Shown: positions 49,917-62,480, counted from the stretch's first letter. The stretch is 64,000 nucleotides of DNA from Drosophila miranda (GCF_003369915.1 NC_046676.1:13808001-13872000), one strand, 5' to 3'. Notes: generated from the sequence alone by a model not told the origin. Numbers and translations are program-made.

Positions 49917-51611
49917 TTATCCCCTACTCGTACAATAGGCCACCTCGGGACTCTTGGCCCTTATCCACTTGATGTAGGAGGCCACTCGCGTGTTGACCGA
50001 TGGCTGGTTGGTGGCGCAGGCATGGCCGAAGCTCACAATTCCGACGGCCATCAGGCGGCCATTGATCCGCTCGTACAGGGCCCCGCCCGAGTCGTACTGG
50101 CACGTGTCGCGCCCGGGCGTGTACGTGCAGAATGTGTGCGGCGGGACCCCGGACGAGGTGAGAGTCTCCCGGCACTGCTGGCCGCTGATCACGTCCAGGG
50201 TGGTCTTCAGCAGGCGATGGGTCTGGGGCCCGCCGTATGAGGTGGTGCCCCAGCCGGCGGCGATGACCTTGTGGCCCGATAACGGCAGCTTCTTGCCGCC
50301 CGACACCGGCTGCAGCGGCAGACAGGCCGGTCCCACATTCTGGCTCCAGGCAATGGGCAGACGGGTCCGCAGCAGAGCTATATCGTTCCTCAGCTGCCCG
50401 TTGGTCTGGCTGAACTGCTCGTGCAGGATGAGGGTCTCCAGGTCGTAGCGGCGGGTGAAGAACGTCTCGTAGATGCTGGACAGATCGTGCTCGCCCACCA
50501 CCACGCGCAGCAGGGCAGCGCTGCCCGTCTCTGGGCCAAGAAAGCAATGGGCCGCCGACAGCAAGTAGCGATGATGAACTGGAACAGAGGGGATCGAGAG
50601 GATCGAGAGGAGAGCCACTTGGTGGGGGGTTCTTCTACTACTCACTGATTGCTGCTCCGCAAAAGACCTTTCCCTGCTTCTTCGTCAGCACGCCAGCCAT
50701 CGGGGGAAACTCGTGCAGGACGGCCTCCTCGCTGGTGGGACTGGCTATCCTGGGCGACCGACTCCAGCCGCAGTTGCACGTGGGCACAAGGGCCTCCACG
50801 AGGCAGGAGAAACGCCCGCCACCGACGGCCAAGGGGGGCGGATAACTTGACACAATCTTGGCACGTTTTGCGGAAGTCTTTGAGGTGCGATTTGGCAAGA
50901 GGCGGAGGTAAACTGTGGCCGGCGTGTGGCGAGCATCGTTGTTGGACTCGGGTTCGTCGTAGAGCAAGGAGGCCATGTAGGCCAGGGCATCGCTGACGCC
51001 TACATCCTGCAGTACGTTCAACACCTCGTTGCCAAGGTCCTCATCTTCCTCCTCCGCCTCCTCCTCTTCCTCCTCCTCAGCTTGCGGCGACTCTGTAGTG
51101 GTTGTTGTTGTTGCTGGCACAGGAAGCTTATCCTTTAGCTTCACGGCTGGCGGGGGCTTGGCCGTTCCGTGAGAAATGTAGGAAATCACGGCACGATTGA
51201 GAAAACTTTTGCGCTCGAATTTTCCGCTGCCACAAAAGTATTCGGAACTTGTTAACACCTCATCGCCCTCGGAATTGAAATGAAACGCCTCCGTTCGACA
51301 CTGGAGGTCCGTGGACAGCTGAAAAGGTAAGAAAATTTCCAGAAATTCGTGTCTCTCGCTCTCCACCCCCCACTCCTCACCGTTTGCAGTTGCAGTTCGC
51401 ACTTGAATTGCAGCACCTGATCCCTGGGAGCCTCCACCGAGTAGCGGCAGGAAGTGCCGACCGGATACAGGCCAGGATAATAGGGAGAGTTGATGAGCAG
51501 CTTCTGGCCCGTTGACAGCGTCACCTGGTGATTGCACTCCTCGAAGAGTGCCACAGCGGAGTGGAACAGCAACAGTAACAGCAACAGCAACAGCGCCAGC
51601 AGTCGGCACAT
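49917..51611 (-). CDS. Secreted CUB-serine protease with acidic insertion in the CUB domain, 521 aa
   Basis: Exons (minus): 51611-51381, 51318-50646, 50578-49917; introns 62 and 67 nt; 1566 nt. The ATG at 51611 is chosen because it starts a Leu-rich signal peptide (MCRLLALLLL); an in-frame ATG at 51689 lies upstream of an Inr-like CTCAGTG and is probably not transcribed. The CUB domain runs from Cys27 or so but is broken by about 110 residues (129-240): a Thr run, an acidic EEEEEEEAEEEDEDL tract, then a basic patch (TSKTSAKRAK). Then come GGRFSC and CNCGW (258-262). Activation is after Arg267 (SPR|IASP). Triad His312 (SAAHC), Asp367 (NDIALL), Ser465. Asp459 at S1 predicts Arg/Lys specificity. 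Tyr is again at position 193. Unusual points are DSGGA instead of DSGGP and Ser at the position of Gly226. It lies opposite in strand to the tandem pair and is a third, more diverged paralog. Confidence 0.92.
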
Positions 51612-51639
51612 GATCACGAACGCGGCCACGTCTAGAGCA

Positions 51640-51680
51640 GCACTGAGCGTGCCCCGGTAGAGGCAGCCTCTTAAGAACGC
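51640..51680 (-). promoter_or_regulatory. Possible core promoter of third CUB protease
   Basis: The minus strand has an initiator-like CTCAGTGC just upstream of the chosen start codon, with an AT-containing TTCTTAAGA about 30 nt further upstream as a weak TATA substitute. This placement favours the ATG at 51611 over the one at 51689. Confidence 0.35.
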
Positions 51681-53363
51681 CCCAGACACAGCACCTTTGT
51701 TGTGGCCGTCACGCGATCAGCCTACATTTACAGACATGTCTCTTGAGAGACCTATCTCTCAACACCTCGACACCTCAAGCGACAATCGACAACCGACAAC
51801 CCACGCCCTGTTCCTGCTTTAAATATGAGTTAATTATGGTCTTGAAGAAATCTTCAAATGTGTGGCCGAAAAAGAAAATAAACCAGACGGCACACGAGGG
51901 TCTTTTGCGGCTAATTGAAAGAAAGTGCAAGTGTGTCAATCCAAAACCCGTTTTGAAGTCTGTGGAACACTTCGAAAATTGTGGATGGAAGTGACAGCAT
52001 AAATAGCACACATTTGCCCCCCGTTTGGGGTAGGTAAGGGTCGGCTTTGAGGGATCTCATTTACTTGAAACTCTTCCCCGAATTTTATTTAAGCCTTTTA
52101 TAATTACTTTATTTTCATTGGCTCGTTAGAGCGAGCGCCCCCCGTATTCCCCGGGAACTCTTTTGGCCAATCCCCACCACCACCCACTGCTCATTTTTTA
52201 GACCATTTGCAGAGCTGCTTAATTGGATGTGCTGCATGTGAGAGGGAGGACGAGCGCACACGGCAACTACTCGTGGAAGCACAAACAAAAAAGGAGCCAC
52301 GCCACAGACAAGTTTGTCGCCCATTTTGTAAAATAAATATATTGAAAAAAGGAAAAGGGAAAAGGGAGGGGATGACGGACGGCGCCGCGTTTGTCAGAGG
52401 CACAGAGACAAACGCTTAATGCTAATATTATTTTCTTGCTTAACAAGCGACGAGCTGCACGTGGGGCACATCAGGTTGCGGCAGCAGCGCCGTCCCCGAA
52501 TGGCAGAGGGTACCAGATCGGTCCTGTCGCACTGGCCGGTGGTGGCCGGACGCCAGCATGTGACTTATTTGCACAAACCATAAAAAATTTAACTTTATTT
52601 CGCCATTTTTAATTTCCTACTCCGCGGATCGCGACGTGGCCGGGCGCATTCGGCGTAAACAGTCAACGTTGGACAATAACTACAAAACCGGACCCGGCGA
52701 CCGACGCCAGAGTCCCGGGGCTCTCCTTCCCCCGTTCCCCCATTCCTCCGCCATGCATAAGCCAGGAGAACAATGCTGGACACAAAAAAATGTTTGGCCA
52801 GAGCTCCTGTTCCTGCTGCTGCTGCTCCTGCTCCTGCTCCTACTCCTACTCCTACTCCCACTCCTGCTGTTGATGCCGCCTTCTATTTTTTTTGCCCGTT
52901 TTGCCGCAGAGCGAGCGGGTAAAAACAAACAGCAAATAATTCAAAGTGGATACAACTAAAGCAAAGTCAAAGCTAATATACGAAAATGTAATAAAAATTA
53001 AAAAGAAATAAAAGCGAATTAAAATGAATTTCGAAGGAAAAGCAAAGACCTTCTGGCGCATAAATGAAAAAAACAGTGGACCAGAGTCACATGGCAAGGA
53101 TTGGGACGATGGAGGCGTGAGCTTGGAGCCACATAAAGCGACAGATGTAGGACTTCCCCTCTGCGGCCCCAGGGATGACACATGAGAGTGGACGGTGTGG
53201 TGGTCCTTCGAAGGGAAGGAGGCCAGATAACATACACAGTTGTATGTGTATTATATTTATGCTTCTACTAAAAGTATAAATAGAATTAAATTTCTCTTGT
53301 GTACACATTGTTATGTCATTTTTTAAATTTAATAATTATAAGAGTTTGGAATATAAGATAAAA

Positions 53364-53500
53364 ATGTCGCAGAGGCGACATCTACAGGGCACAACAGGAG
53401 CTAAAGTAGTTTCGACATTTTACATAAAATATATGTATAAAACGTGTAGTATTTGGCGCCATTTGTACTACGTAGTGTCTTCTAGACTACGTGGCGCCAC
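53364..53500 (+). repeat. Cluster of short perfect palindromes
   Basis: ATGTCGC...GCGACAT (53364-53381, 4-nt loop), TGGCGCCA (53454-53461), ACTACGTAGT (53467-53476), TCTAGA (53481-53486) and GTGGCGCCAC (53491-53500). Confidence 0.8.
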
Positions 53501-56500
53501 TGTGTATTCCGATGTCAAATTGGTGTAAGATAAGTGTAGAAGACGATGCAAGAAAATTAACGGCTTTTTAAAGTTGAAAATTGGTATTAAACCCGCTGGC
53601 GGTTTGGCGAAGCTGGTATGTGTCCCTTTCCCCCCACTAAAGGCAATGGTCAAGGCGAAGCCAATGGGCTTCCTGCAAGATTGACTGGAGGAGGGAAAAC
53701 AGAAACACCTCTACTTTCAGGCGCTGGGAGCCCGAAGCAAACCGCTTCCTCCAGTGTCCTCCAGGCTGGCTATTCCGTAGTGCCCCGACCGGACAGACCA
53801 TTATACTGCCATGGAAGCTACTCCACTACGCGTTGAACCATATTGAAACTGAGACTTGCATAAGCCAAAAAAAAGGCTAACATTTAATTGGCGACTTCAA
53901 AGTCCTTGGTTCCTGCTTCAGCGATTGACTGACAGGCACTCACTTCCTCTTCCCATGTGCCTTGACCAGCACAATTAATTAACAATAGATTGTTTTGGCC
54001 ACATGGTCCAACTGACCCACAGGAAGTGCCGTGGACGGGATGGACAATAGCACTGGGTAGGAGGGACCGAGCTGAGAGGAGGAGTTCGTTCTTCCGGAAG
54101 GAAAACCAAGCCAGAGTTGCGGGCACTTCAAATTAATAAAAGGAATGAACTGCGAATAACAATGAAAACGAAGATGGGAATGGGAATGGGAATGGGAAAG
54201 GGAAAGGGACTCCCTATGTGTGAACGCCAAGGAGAGAAGAGGAAAGGTCAGTCAATGGAACGAACGTCCTGGGGAGAGAGATGTGTGCAAGTGCATGTTC
54301 GCTGTTCTTGGCTGCGTGAGGTCCTTTCCCACAGGTGTTTATCCCGAAATTGAGTCTGGTCTGTGATTTCCGAACATTTCCACTGACCAGCACTTTGATG
54401 AGCACCGCTCGGTGCAAATCTAATTAACGCTCACAGGCTCGCCGGCCGCAGGACGATAGTAGTGAGGGCCCGAATCGATCCATCATTGAATGTGTAGATT
54501 TGTTTGCTTACGTTGCGATTCGTTGCGACTACGGAGCTGCAGAGCTCACAGGACTCCCTCGCTGGGCTACCTGTTTGAGGCTCCGTCGACGCTGGCAATC
54601 CGAGTCCTTGGGAAACGCACTCCATAAGTGTGCGCGTATCAAATTACCATTTCATTCCATTATCCTTTTTCTTCCCAGAGTGCCCTGAGTAGAGTCCGTC
54701 CCTTGCTTAATTGCTCGACTAATGTGTGGACTCGGGACCGGTGGAATGCAAATGAAGTTTGAACGGTTCTTTAAGGCCTTCCATGAGGGCGTTCTGATTT
54801 ATGGGACATCGTACATGCTCCGTCGGTACTCCCAATGGATTCCACATGTTCCCTGGCCACCCACTCTAGTGCATGCATCCTGAGGCATCACTCTTAATCC
54901 TGACTGATCGCCGGGCTAAATACCTGTTAACCTGTTTTGCTGAACAAACAAACATTGTTGCCGATGCTCCCCGGCGAACAATGAAATCTTTGAATCTTTC
55001 GCCCTGCCACAACAAACGAGATTTTCTCAGCACCTCCTTGGACCCAGAGCCCAGACCCAGATCTCGTTCGGTTAACGATCTTATCGATGCGAGGGTGGGC
55101 CCACATCAAATTGGTTACTGCTTGAGGACGCGGTTCCCACAGGCCTCTCGGCAGTGTGTGTTTGCCTCTGGCCCATATTTTGCAATTTAGATTTCTATTT
55201 ATTGTCTGGCCGAGATCCTTCTGCGTGCTCTTCTCCTTTTGCTGTTTTCAGCCTTTTCAGCCAGTTCCGCACACCGGAAGGAAGTGCATGAAATTTGTGT
55301 GAAATGTGAAATGTCTCAAACAGGAAATTAGCAAAAATCGCAAAACATGCGAATTTCATGCGAATTTATTTTAATATTATAGGAATAAAGGATGGACAAT
55401 GTTGAATTTGAAGGAACTAACATTTATTTAAGATAGTCAGGGCAAATTGTAGCAAAGTTCTTTAGAGGCGATTATAATATATTATAAATATATTATAAAA
55501 CCTTTAGAAATTCGTTGATTCGGTTTTTTGTCCTATATATGTATATTTTAATGTTACTTTCAGCTCTCAACTACATAGTGATTTCATCCAGCTTTCCCTT
55601 TCGCCTTTCTTTGAATCACCATCAGTCACTTCTTCACCATCTTCATAGCTGGGTTTCTTCCTTTCTCTGCCGCCCACAATTTTCACTCCTTCCATCGAAT
55701 TCAGACCAGACAAAGGGAGGAATAAGCGAATTCCCATCAGAGGGATTTACTCGCAAGCCCCAGACACCTTCGACAAATTCCCATAGCAAACAAATTTGAC
55801 TTTTGCATACCTGTAGGCTGTACCCCAGCATAAGACAAGGAGCCACCACCACTACCACCACCACCAGCACCAGGACCTGTTACCCCTCAGTGCATTCATT
55901 TCTCACGACCAGCAACGGTAACACTCCAACGCACACACAAAAGGACAGTCCTGTGAACCCTGTGAAACAGGTTGATCTGAGAACGGCAATGGATGGGAAT
56001 GGGAATGGGAATGAACCACAATGAGGATGAGAGTGGGAACCAGGACGATGACATGTCCTGAAGTGGGCGCTTCGTTTTCGGTTTTATTGATTCAGTTCGT
56101 TGATCATAATAAACGATTAGTGTAGCAGCCCAGAGCCCAAATGATCCTTGCTGATCTGATCCCTTTTCCATTTTTCGCTGAGAAATTCCTCTATTTTTTA
56201 TTGTTTCCTTCCATAGAGAGGGATGGCTGGGAGCTGGGAAAATTAGTTTAACGGGTCTGCCCAGGGATACTTTTTGGGCTGAATTTACAATTATCGAAAA
56301 TTTATGAATCCCTATTTGTTGTTTGTTTTGATAAGAAATTTTGTCAGCTTATCGGCTGGATAAGGGAATTCAGCCTGGGTTTACAAATTCTTTTTCCCGA
56401 GAAGAGGGAGGCGACACCTTTCCAGAGAAACCTCCGACGGCAGTCCAGCCAGAGCCCAGGACAAGCTTGCATAACATTGCGCCTCAATCCTGTGCCTGGA

Positions 56501-58232
56501 TAACCGGACAAAGCCTTTCACAGACGCCATAAAAGGACGCAATAGACTTTCCTGGAACCAGAATTGACTTCTCTAATCGCCGGCAAACGTTTTTTACGCA
56601 AATCTAAGGAACTTTTTTACCCAAAACTAAAAAAATCTCTTGCAAAAAACGGGCAAAGAGGTCCTTGGACTTCCTGGAAGTCCGGGCGAAGCGAAGCCCT
56701 TTCCTCATCGAACCGACCATGCAAAAGCCGCTAATCGTCGTGCTAATGGCTGAAGGATTGCAAGGATAGCCTAGCATTATCCTTGCCACCCGTCGCCTTT
56801 ATTGTGACCAAAGCAAATAATCACCCATTGCTCAATTGTCGAATGCTCAACGGGCTTTACGAGCCTCTCATAAAGTTATCCTTTCTTGCATCCTTCTGGG
56901 TTCCATCCCAGCCAACTCTGCGCATCCTTTCTAGCCCGTCCATCCGCTTCAGCAGTCCCGGCCGAACCGCCTTACACGGAACTCCTCGCCCAGTGGAAAT
57001 TTGCCAAATCATAAAACGTAACCTTGCCTCGAGGCCATTTCCACGGCTCGGTGCGAGTGCGAGTGCGAGTGGGAGTATCTGTGTGAGCACTATATATGAT
57101 GGTGTGCACTATAAAGCAATTACCGCTCCCATCAAGGTCGGGACATTCGCTGGCATTTGACTTGGCCGAGCATTTGATGGTAAGTACTCAGAGGCATTAA
57201 TGAGGAAACCAAAGACTGGACTCGGAAGAACAACAGCCCAAGGACTGTCTGCAATTCACCCAGTTTCAGTTCTTAAAAATGGCCCAAAAAAGCATCCATT
57301 TGTATCTTCTCTAATGTTTATAAGCACTAGCCCTGGCTAGGCAAGATCTCAATAAAAGTTGGCCAAAAAAACTATGGAACAGCGACTGATGTACGGCCTG
57401 TAGTGTCCTGCTGCTTGGAGTATACAGAAATCCATAATTTACGACATCTATCTGGATTCCAGTGAACCGTAATTTCTTTGGCAAACTTCTTTTGTTTGCC
57501 CACTCCTAGGGGACCCCTCCCCAGACCCCTCTGCACACGCTTCTGCCACACATTTCCATTGCCTTCTCCCAGACTAGTTCGAACTGCGTCGCAGCTCGGA
57601 TCGGCAAGGAATCTCTGATCCAAGGCCCAGAAACAAAATGGCTGAAGCGTGGCTGTGGCAGGAGTACAGAACTTTCACACGCGTTGCACACAACCAAGAC
57701 AGGGGGCTGGTCTGGAAAGGGGAGAGGGAAGGTTTTTTTTTCCTTTTTTGGGGTGTCTTTAAGAAAAATCTTTCGCTCAAGCAAAAACAACAGCTGCAAA
57801 CGAAACGCAAAAGCAAAAGCAAAGAAAACCCCGAAACAGAATGAATGGGCGCTCGCCCAGCGAAAGGTCGTTGCGCCTCAGCGACCTCTGGAAACCCTCT
57901 CCTGCTGCTCCTCCCCCTGCCCGTGCCCCTGCCCCTGCCCCTAACTGGCAAAGCCATCCCTCTGGTTGTACATTTCGCAAGAGATTTCACAAGCGTCAAA
58001 CAAAAGGAGCACTCGCCAAGGGGTGGCACAGGGCTGCGCATGCGCAGCAAACTTTTCTCGTTTTTTTGTCTCAGAGCAGACCCAACCCAAGAAGGATCTT
58101 ACTCGTATGCATAAAAAATACAAATATTAATTCCTTTCCTTGCGAGATTGTGTCGTCACACGACTCGGCGCACACCTGGCTACGGGCTGCCATGCGATCC
58201 TGCCCGACAGAGCCCCCGGCCTCAAGCGACTC

Positions 58233-58262
58233 GAGCCGAGCCGAGCCGAGCCGAGCCGAGCG
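58233..58262 (+). repeat. GAGCC pentamer repeat
   Basis: Five exact units and a partial one. Confidence 0.9.
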
Positions 58263-59839
58263 GAGCCTCGTTGCTCAATTCGTTCTGGCCGAGTGATACT
58301 TTTAATAAATGGTTTATTTATGCAGAACAAGGTTCATTTTTTTGGCCGAGTTTCGAACAAAAACCGTATCATCAGCGGTAATTAGTTTCTGCTTTGCTCC
58401 AGAGAGGAAAAAACTAAACATTTCCCAATCATAATCGCTTTATGGTTCGCCTACAAAAATCGCCCAGACAATGGGAATTGTCAAAACAAGACTGTCAGCC
58501 TCAGAATCAAATTCGAAGACGGAGTCGGAGTAGGTGTCGGAGTCGGAGCGAAGGTTCCGGGCGTTGCCTGATTTTACGCTTTCCAGGAAAACGCGTTATG
58601 GTTTTATTGACACTTTTTCGCATTGACAACGAGCCGGCGATCAGCCCGAGCACCCCCCCCCCGGGGCGGCATGCATAATGTGTTTATGAGTGGTGGACCA
58701 GGACTCTCCTCCGCATCAGCCTGCGCCGCCGTCGACACTTGCTGTGGTCAGCGCTGCTCGGTTTTGGCCATCGCGGCCGGGGCCCAGGGTGGGTCCTAGA
58801 TCCTAGAAAACCCCGAATAGATAATTTGCCAGCAACCATGAAAATGGTTAGAGAACTTTGCTCGGCCGCTGCTTTCGCTGGAAATCCGGGGCTGACACAT
58901 TTCACGCCCTGTGCCTGTGCCTTTGCCTGTCTCAAGGAACTGAGTTGAGTTTATTTGAGTTGAGTTGAGTTGAGTCTTGAGTGGAGTGCAATTTCTGAGT
59001 GAGTTTTGGGAGAGTACTTTGAAAGGAAGGGATCTAAGGATTCCGTGAGACCCGAATTGTGCTCAAAAAATCGATTAAAAGTTTTCTATAAATGGCATCT
59101 GATTTCTCTAAGGGCCTCTGGCCTCTTAAGTAACATCAATTGTCGTTTTTTCCATTCCTCAGATTAATGTCAACATTTTTAAATATTTTCCTAAAAATAT
59201 ACTGAAAGATTCTGACAGATTGGAGACCCCAAACGAAGTCCCAATGAACCGCGCCACCTTTCTCACAGTTTCTAAAAAAAACGGAATCTCTGCTTCCTTT
59301 TCAATTACTGAAAAATTGACGTTCAGTCGATCCCGAAATGCCAGAGCATGTCCTGCAGGCCGGGGACGACCAGCTGTTCGACGGGAACAAGAGGGAGAGG
59401 GGGAGATACTTTGGCGCGTGCCAAGGGAAGGCAGAACACCGGGCCCCCGACGTTCAAAGTAACGTTCATTTCAGGATCACTGATAAAAATTACCCAAACA
59501 GGACGCCGCTGATGAGTCGGCCTCTCGTTGCGGCTCAATGTGCAACTGCAACCCCGAGTATGAGCCTGAGCCTGAGCCTGAGCTGGAGAGGGATGGAGCA
59601 GGGTAGTGCTCATTGCAGGACCCTCATTGTGGAGCGGGGACCCTCGTTTGTGTACCTTTGTTGGTCGGATTTTTTGTCCTTTGCCGCGTGGCTCAATAAA
59701 TTTCTGTGCGCTGCATTGTCGAGCCGGGAAATTAGTCCAAGTAACGTATTTTTACCACCTCAGCAGCAGATGATTTCCTGGCACGTGTGGCACGCTCAGG
59801 ACTCCTTTTGAAGGCGTGATGGAACTCAGTTCCCCCGCA

Positions 59840-59863
59840 CTCTCTCTCTCTCTCTCTCTCTCT
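59840..59863 (+). repeat. TC microsatellite
   Basis: About 12 units. Confidence 0.9.
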
Positions 59864-62140
59864 ATTTGACAGCTTCCGCTTCTCTAATTTAAGTTAATTA
59901 AATCAATGTGATGTGGCACAACAAAACCATCATCTGCCCGAATCACAATGGCAATAACAATAATGCGAGTAATGCCGGACAAAACGTGTCACAATTGAGG
60001 GGCCCAGCAGCAGAAAGAATCTGTGGCAAGTGCTCCTCCTGCCCCAGCCTCAACATCAGTTTGAACATCAATTATGAGCTCTGTGACTGAATGGGATCCG
60101 AATGATGGTCCGGGGACCGTGGGGAGACCATCAAACATGTACCGAGGATGAGCATCACTCAGCATGCAGACGCACACAAAAGGGGTGGTGGCACAAGCCA
60201 AGATGCAGCACAAAGGCCCGACAAACCACCGACAGTCGCATCATCCTTATCCCCAGCAGTGCCGTCTACCAGCAGGGGTCTAAAGCACTATTCCATGGCT
60301 CCCTATCGCCCCCCTCCTGCCAATGGCTGGCTACACCACTGGGCATCAGCATCCACCTAACCTACATTCAACTCACTCGAAGAGGCGCCTTCCAGCCCCC
60401 CAGCCCCCCAGCCACCCAGCCCCCTAGCCCCCTCCAGTCCCTCTTCAGTTCTTTTCAACTGCTGTGAAGTGACCCAAATTGCGTTTGCATAACCGACAAA
60501 ACTGTCGATGTCCAATGAAATCTGTTTCCAGGGTCATTCCAACCGCAGACCACAAATCTTTTCTTCTTGTTCCGATCCAACTGTCCCCCCAATTAACTGA
60601 AATTATACTCAAAATAGCCCTTATTCGATTTTGATTTTTGGTCTCTTTTGTGTTTTGTGTTTTTTTTTCTTAATTTTTTTGCGTTTTGAGAACGATTAAG
60701 GGGCATAATTGTGTAGTTTCTGTACTTGAGAACATATGTATGTCAAGTGCTTTGACAGCTTGTGGATTAAGCGATGGACCATCAGGTCGGCCAGGTCTCC
60801 ACAGATCAGTGGGAAAAAGGGTTACGAGAAAATATTTGCAGAAATCCGTAAATTGGGTCAGTCCTGAGAGTGCCATTATATTATATATATACATATATAT
60901 ATATAATTAAGGAAAAGGTACTCATAATTTTTGTAGTTGCTTGAGGACTCAAATGAACAACAACTCAATTAGGATTCCCTTTTCAGACACAGAACGATCC
61001 ACCCTCGAAACTCTCCGAATATTTTTCACACCTCCGCAAATGATTCGCCTGGGACACCTGTTAATAGCCTGGATTCCCCGGATGTCAGGACAATGGCAAT
61101 CCCAACTGTAAAATGCACAACAAAGACGAAACGAAAGATTTGCGGGAATGGCTCGGATCCGACGATTCGCGAGGAGCGGATGTTGTGCACGCTTCCAGCG
61201 CATGCGTAGCGGAAATCCAGCCAGGACAAAGGACAAACGAGGAGAAGCAAACAGGGAAGAGAGGGAGGAGAACTTAATTGTACCGCTATGGGATCCACAG
61301 CGAAGAAAAGTCGGAACACAGCAACGGAAGTAGAGAAGAGGAACTTCCGTGTGCCTTGATAGACCACACACACACACACGGCCGGGCACTAGGACCTGGT
61401 CGCCTGTCCTAGCCTAGCGCCTGTCCTCTCCTCCGAGAGAGACCCTCGATAAGCGCAGTGCAAATAGCGACTCAATCGCCTCTCAAGCAAATGTGTCAGT
61501 TCTAACAAGTGTTTATTTGCTCAACCCCGCTGCCAGATAATTTATGGACTGGACCCAGAGCTGTTATCAACCCAGGCGGGTTCCCACAAGTGTTATGTAA
61601 AGCGATAGAACTCCCAGACCCACCCGCACCCGCACCCGCACCTTCTCCTCTACTTCGTTGCATTGTAAACAGGGAAACATGAGAGAAATCATAAAACCAA
61701 TGCACACAAACATGGGAGCAGGGCCCTTATCAGTGCGGGGGCAGGGCAATATTGGGGACAAAAACGGTGACCGGGACGGGGACGGGGACGGGGACTGTAA
61801 CCACAACAGCAAACAAACAAACCCATAAAAACCACTTCCCCCATCGCCATGTCAAATGTCAAGACTCGCGAGCCGAAACCAGAGAAGAGAGGAATTTCAA
61901 ACTGTAAAACGGAAATTTCCAATCAAAATTTGAAGCGAAGAGCGACGCAGGCGCAACGTTGACTCTAGGTCTCAATTAGCTGCTCTCTCGCGCTCTCTCC
62001 CTCTCTCTCTTTCAGTCACGTAAAGATGTCAGACGTTGATATTTGCTAGTGTGTGGGTGCACGTTCTATCTCTCTTCCCTTGTCTGAAGCTTGTTTGAAA
62101 CGGTCAAACATTTGTTTTTGGTCTTAAACGCTATACATAC

Positions 62141-62160
62141 ATACCCTTGCAGAGGGTGGT
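62141..62160 (+). mobile_element. DINE-1/INE-1-like terminal hairpin (remnant)
   Basis: ACCCTTGCAGAGGGT matches the well-known hairpin at the end of Drosophila INE-1/DINE-1 elements, as I remember it. Only this short signature is visible; the rest of an element is not clear. Confidence 0.4.
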
Positions 62161-62454
62161 ATGAAATGAAGAGTCGAGTGGATTGTACTATATGTACATA
62201 TGTAGTTCTCAGTCTGCAAGAGTAGCAAACGCTTCGGCTCCTGCGGCTACACTCCGTTTCTTGCGGTTGCCGTTGGCCTGTCTTTGCCATTTGACGACGT
62301 GCAGGAATTCTGGCCGCATTACAGGGTGCCTCATTGGCAGCGCACACATGGACACCACATGCAGGCGGCGGCAGCGGCAGAGGCAGAAGCAAAAGTGCTC
62401 TCATTTCAGCCTGATAAGCAGCAGTTCAAGTACTCTCCCTCCCACTCTTGCCTT

Positions 62455-62480
62455 GTGTGTGTGTGTGTGTGTGTGTATGT
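62455..62480 (+). repeat. GT microsatellite
   Basis: About 11 units, then ATGTGAG. Confidence 0.9.

Noticed and set aside
51612..51689. Upstream in-frame ATG adding 26 residues to the third protease
   Set aside because: It lies before the likely initiator and would bury the signal peptide behind a non-hydrophobic extension.
6461..54573. CAGGTAG (Zelda-type) motifs at about 6461, 21607, 24860 and 54567
   Set aside because: The few copies seen are below random expectation for a 7-mer on both strands over 64 kb.
56783..57160. 125-codon open frame on the plus strand
   Set aside because: No ATG start, and it includes the GAGTGC repeat; no domain recognised.
57574..58050. 158-codon open frame on the minus strand
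   Set aside because: Low complexity (GRGRG, polyLeu, KKRKKK) that follows simple repeats.
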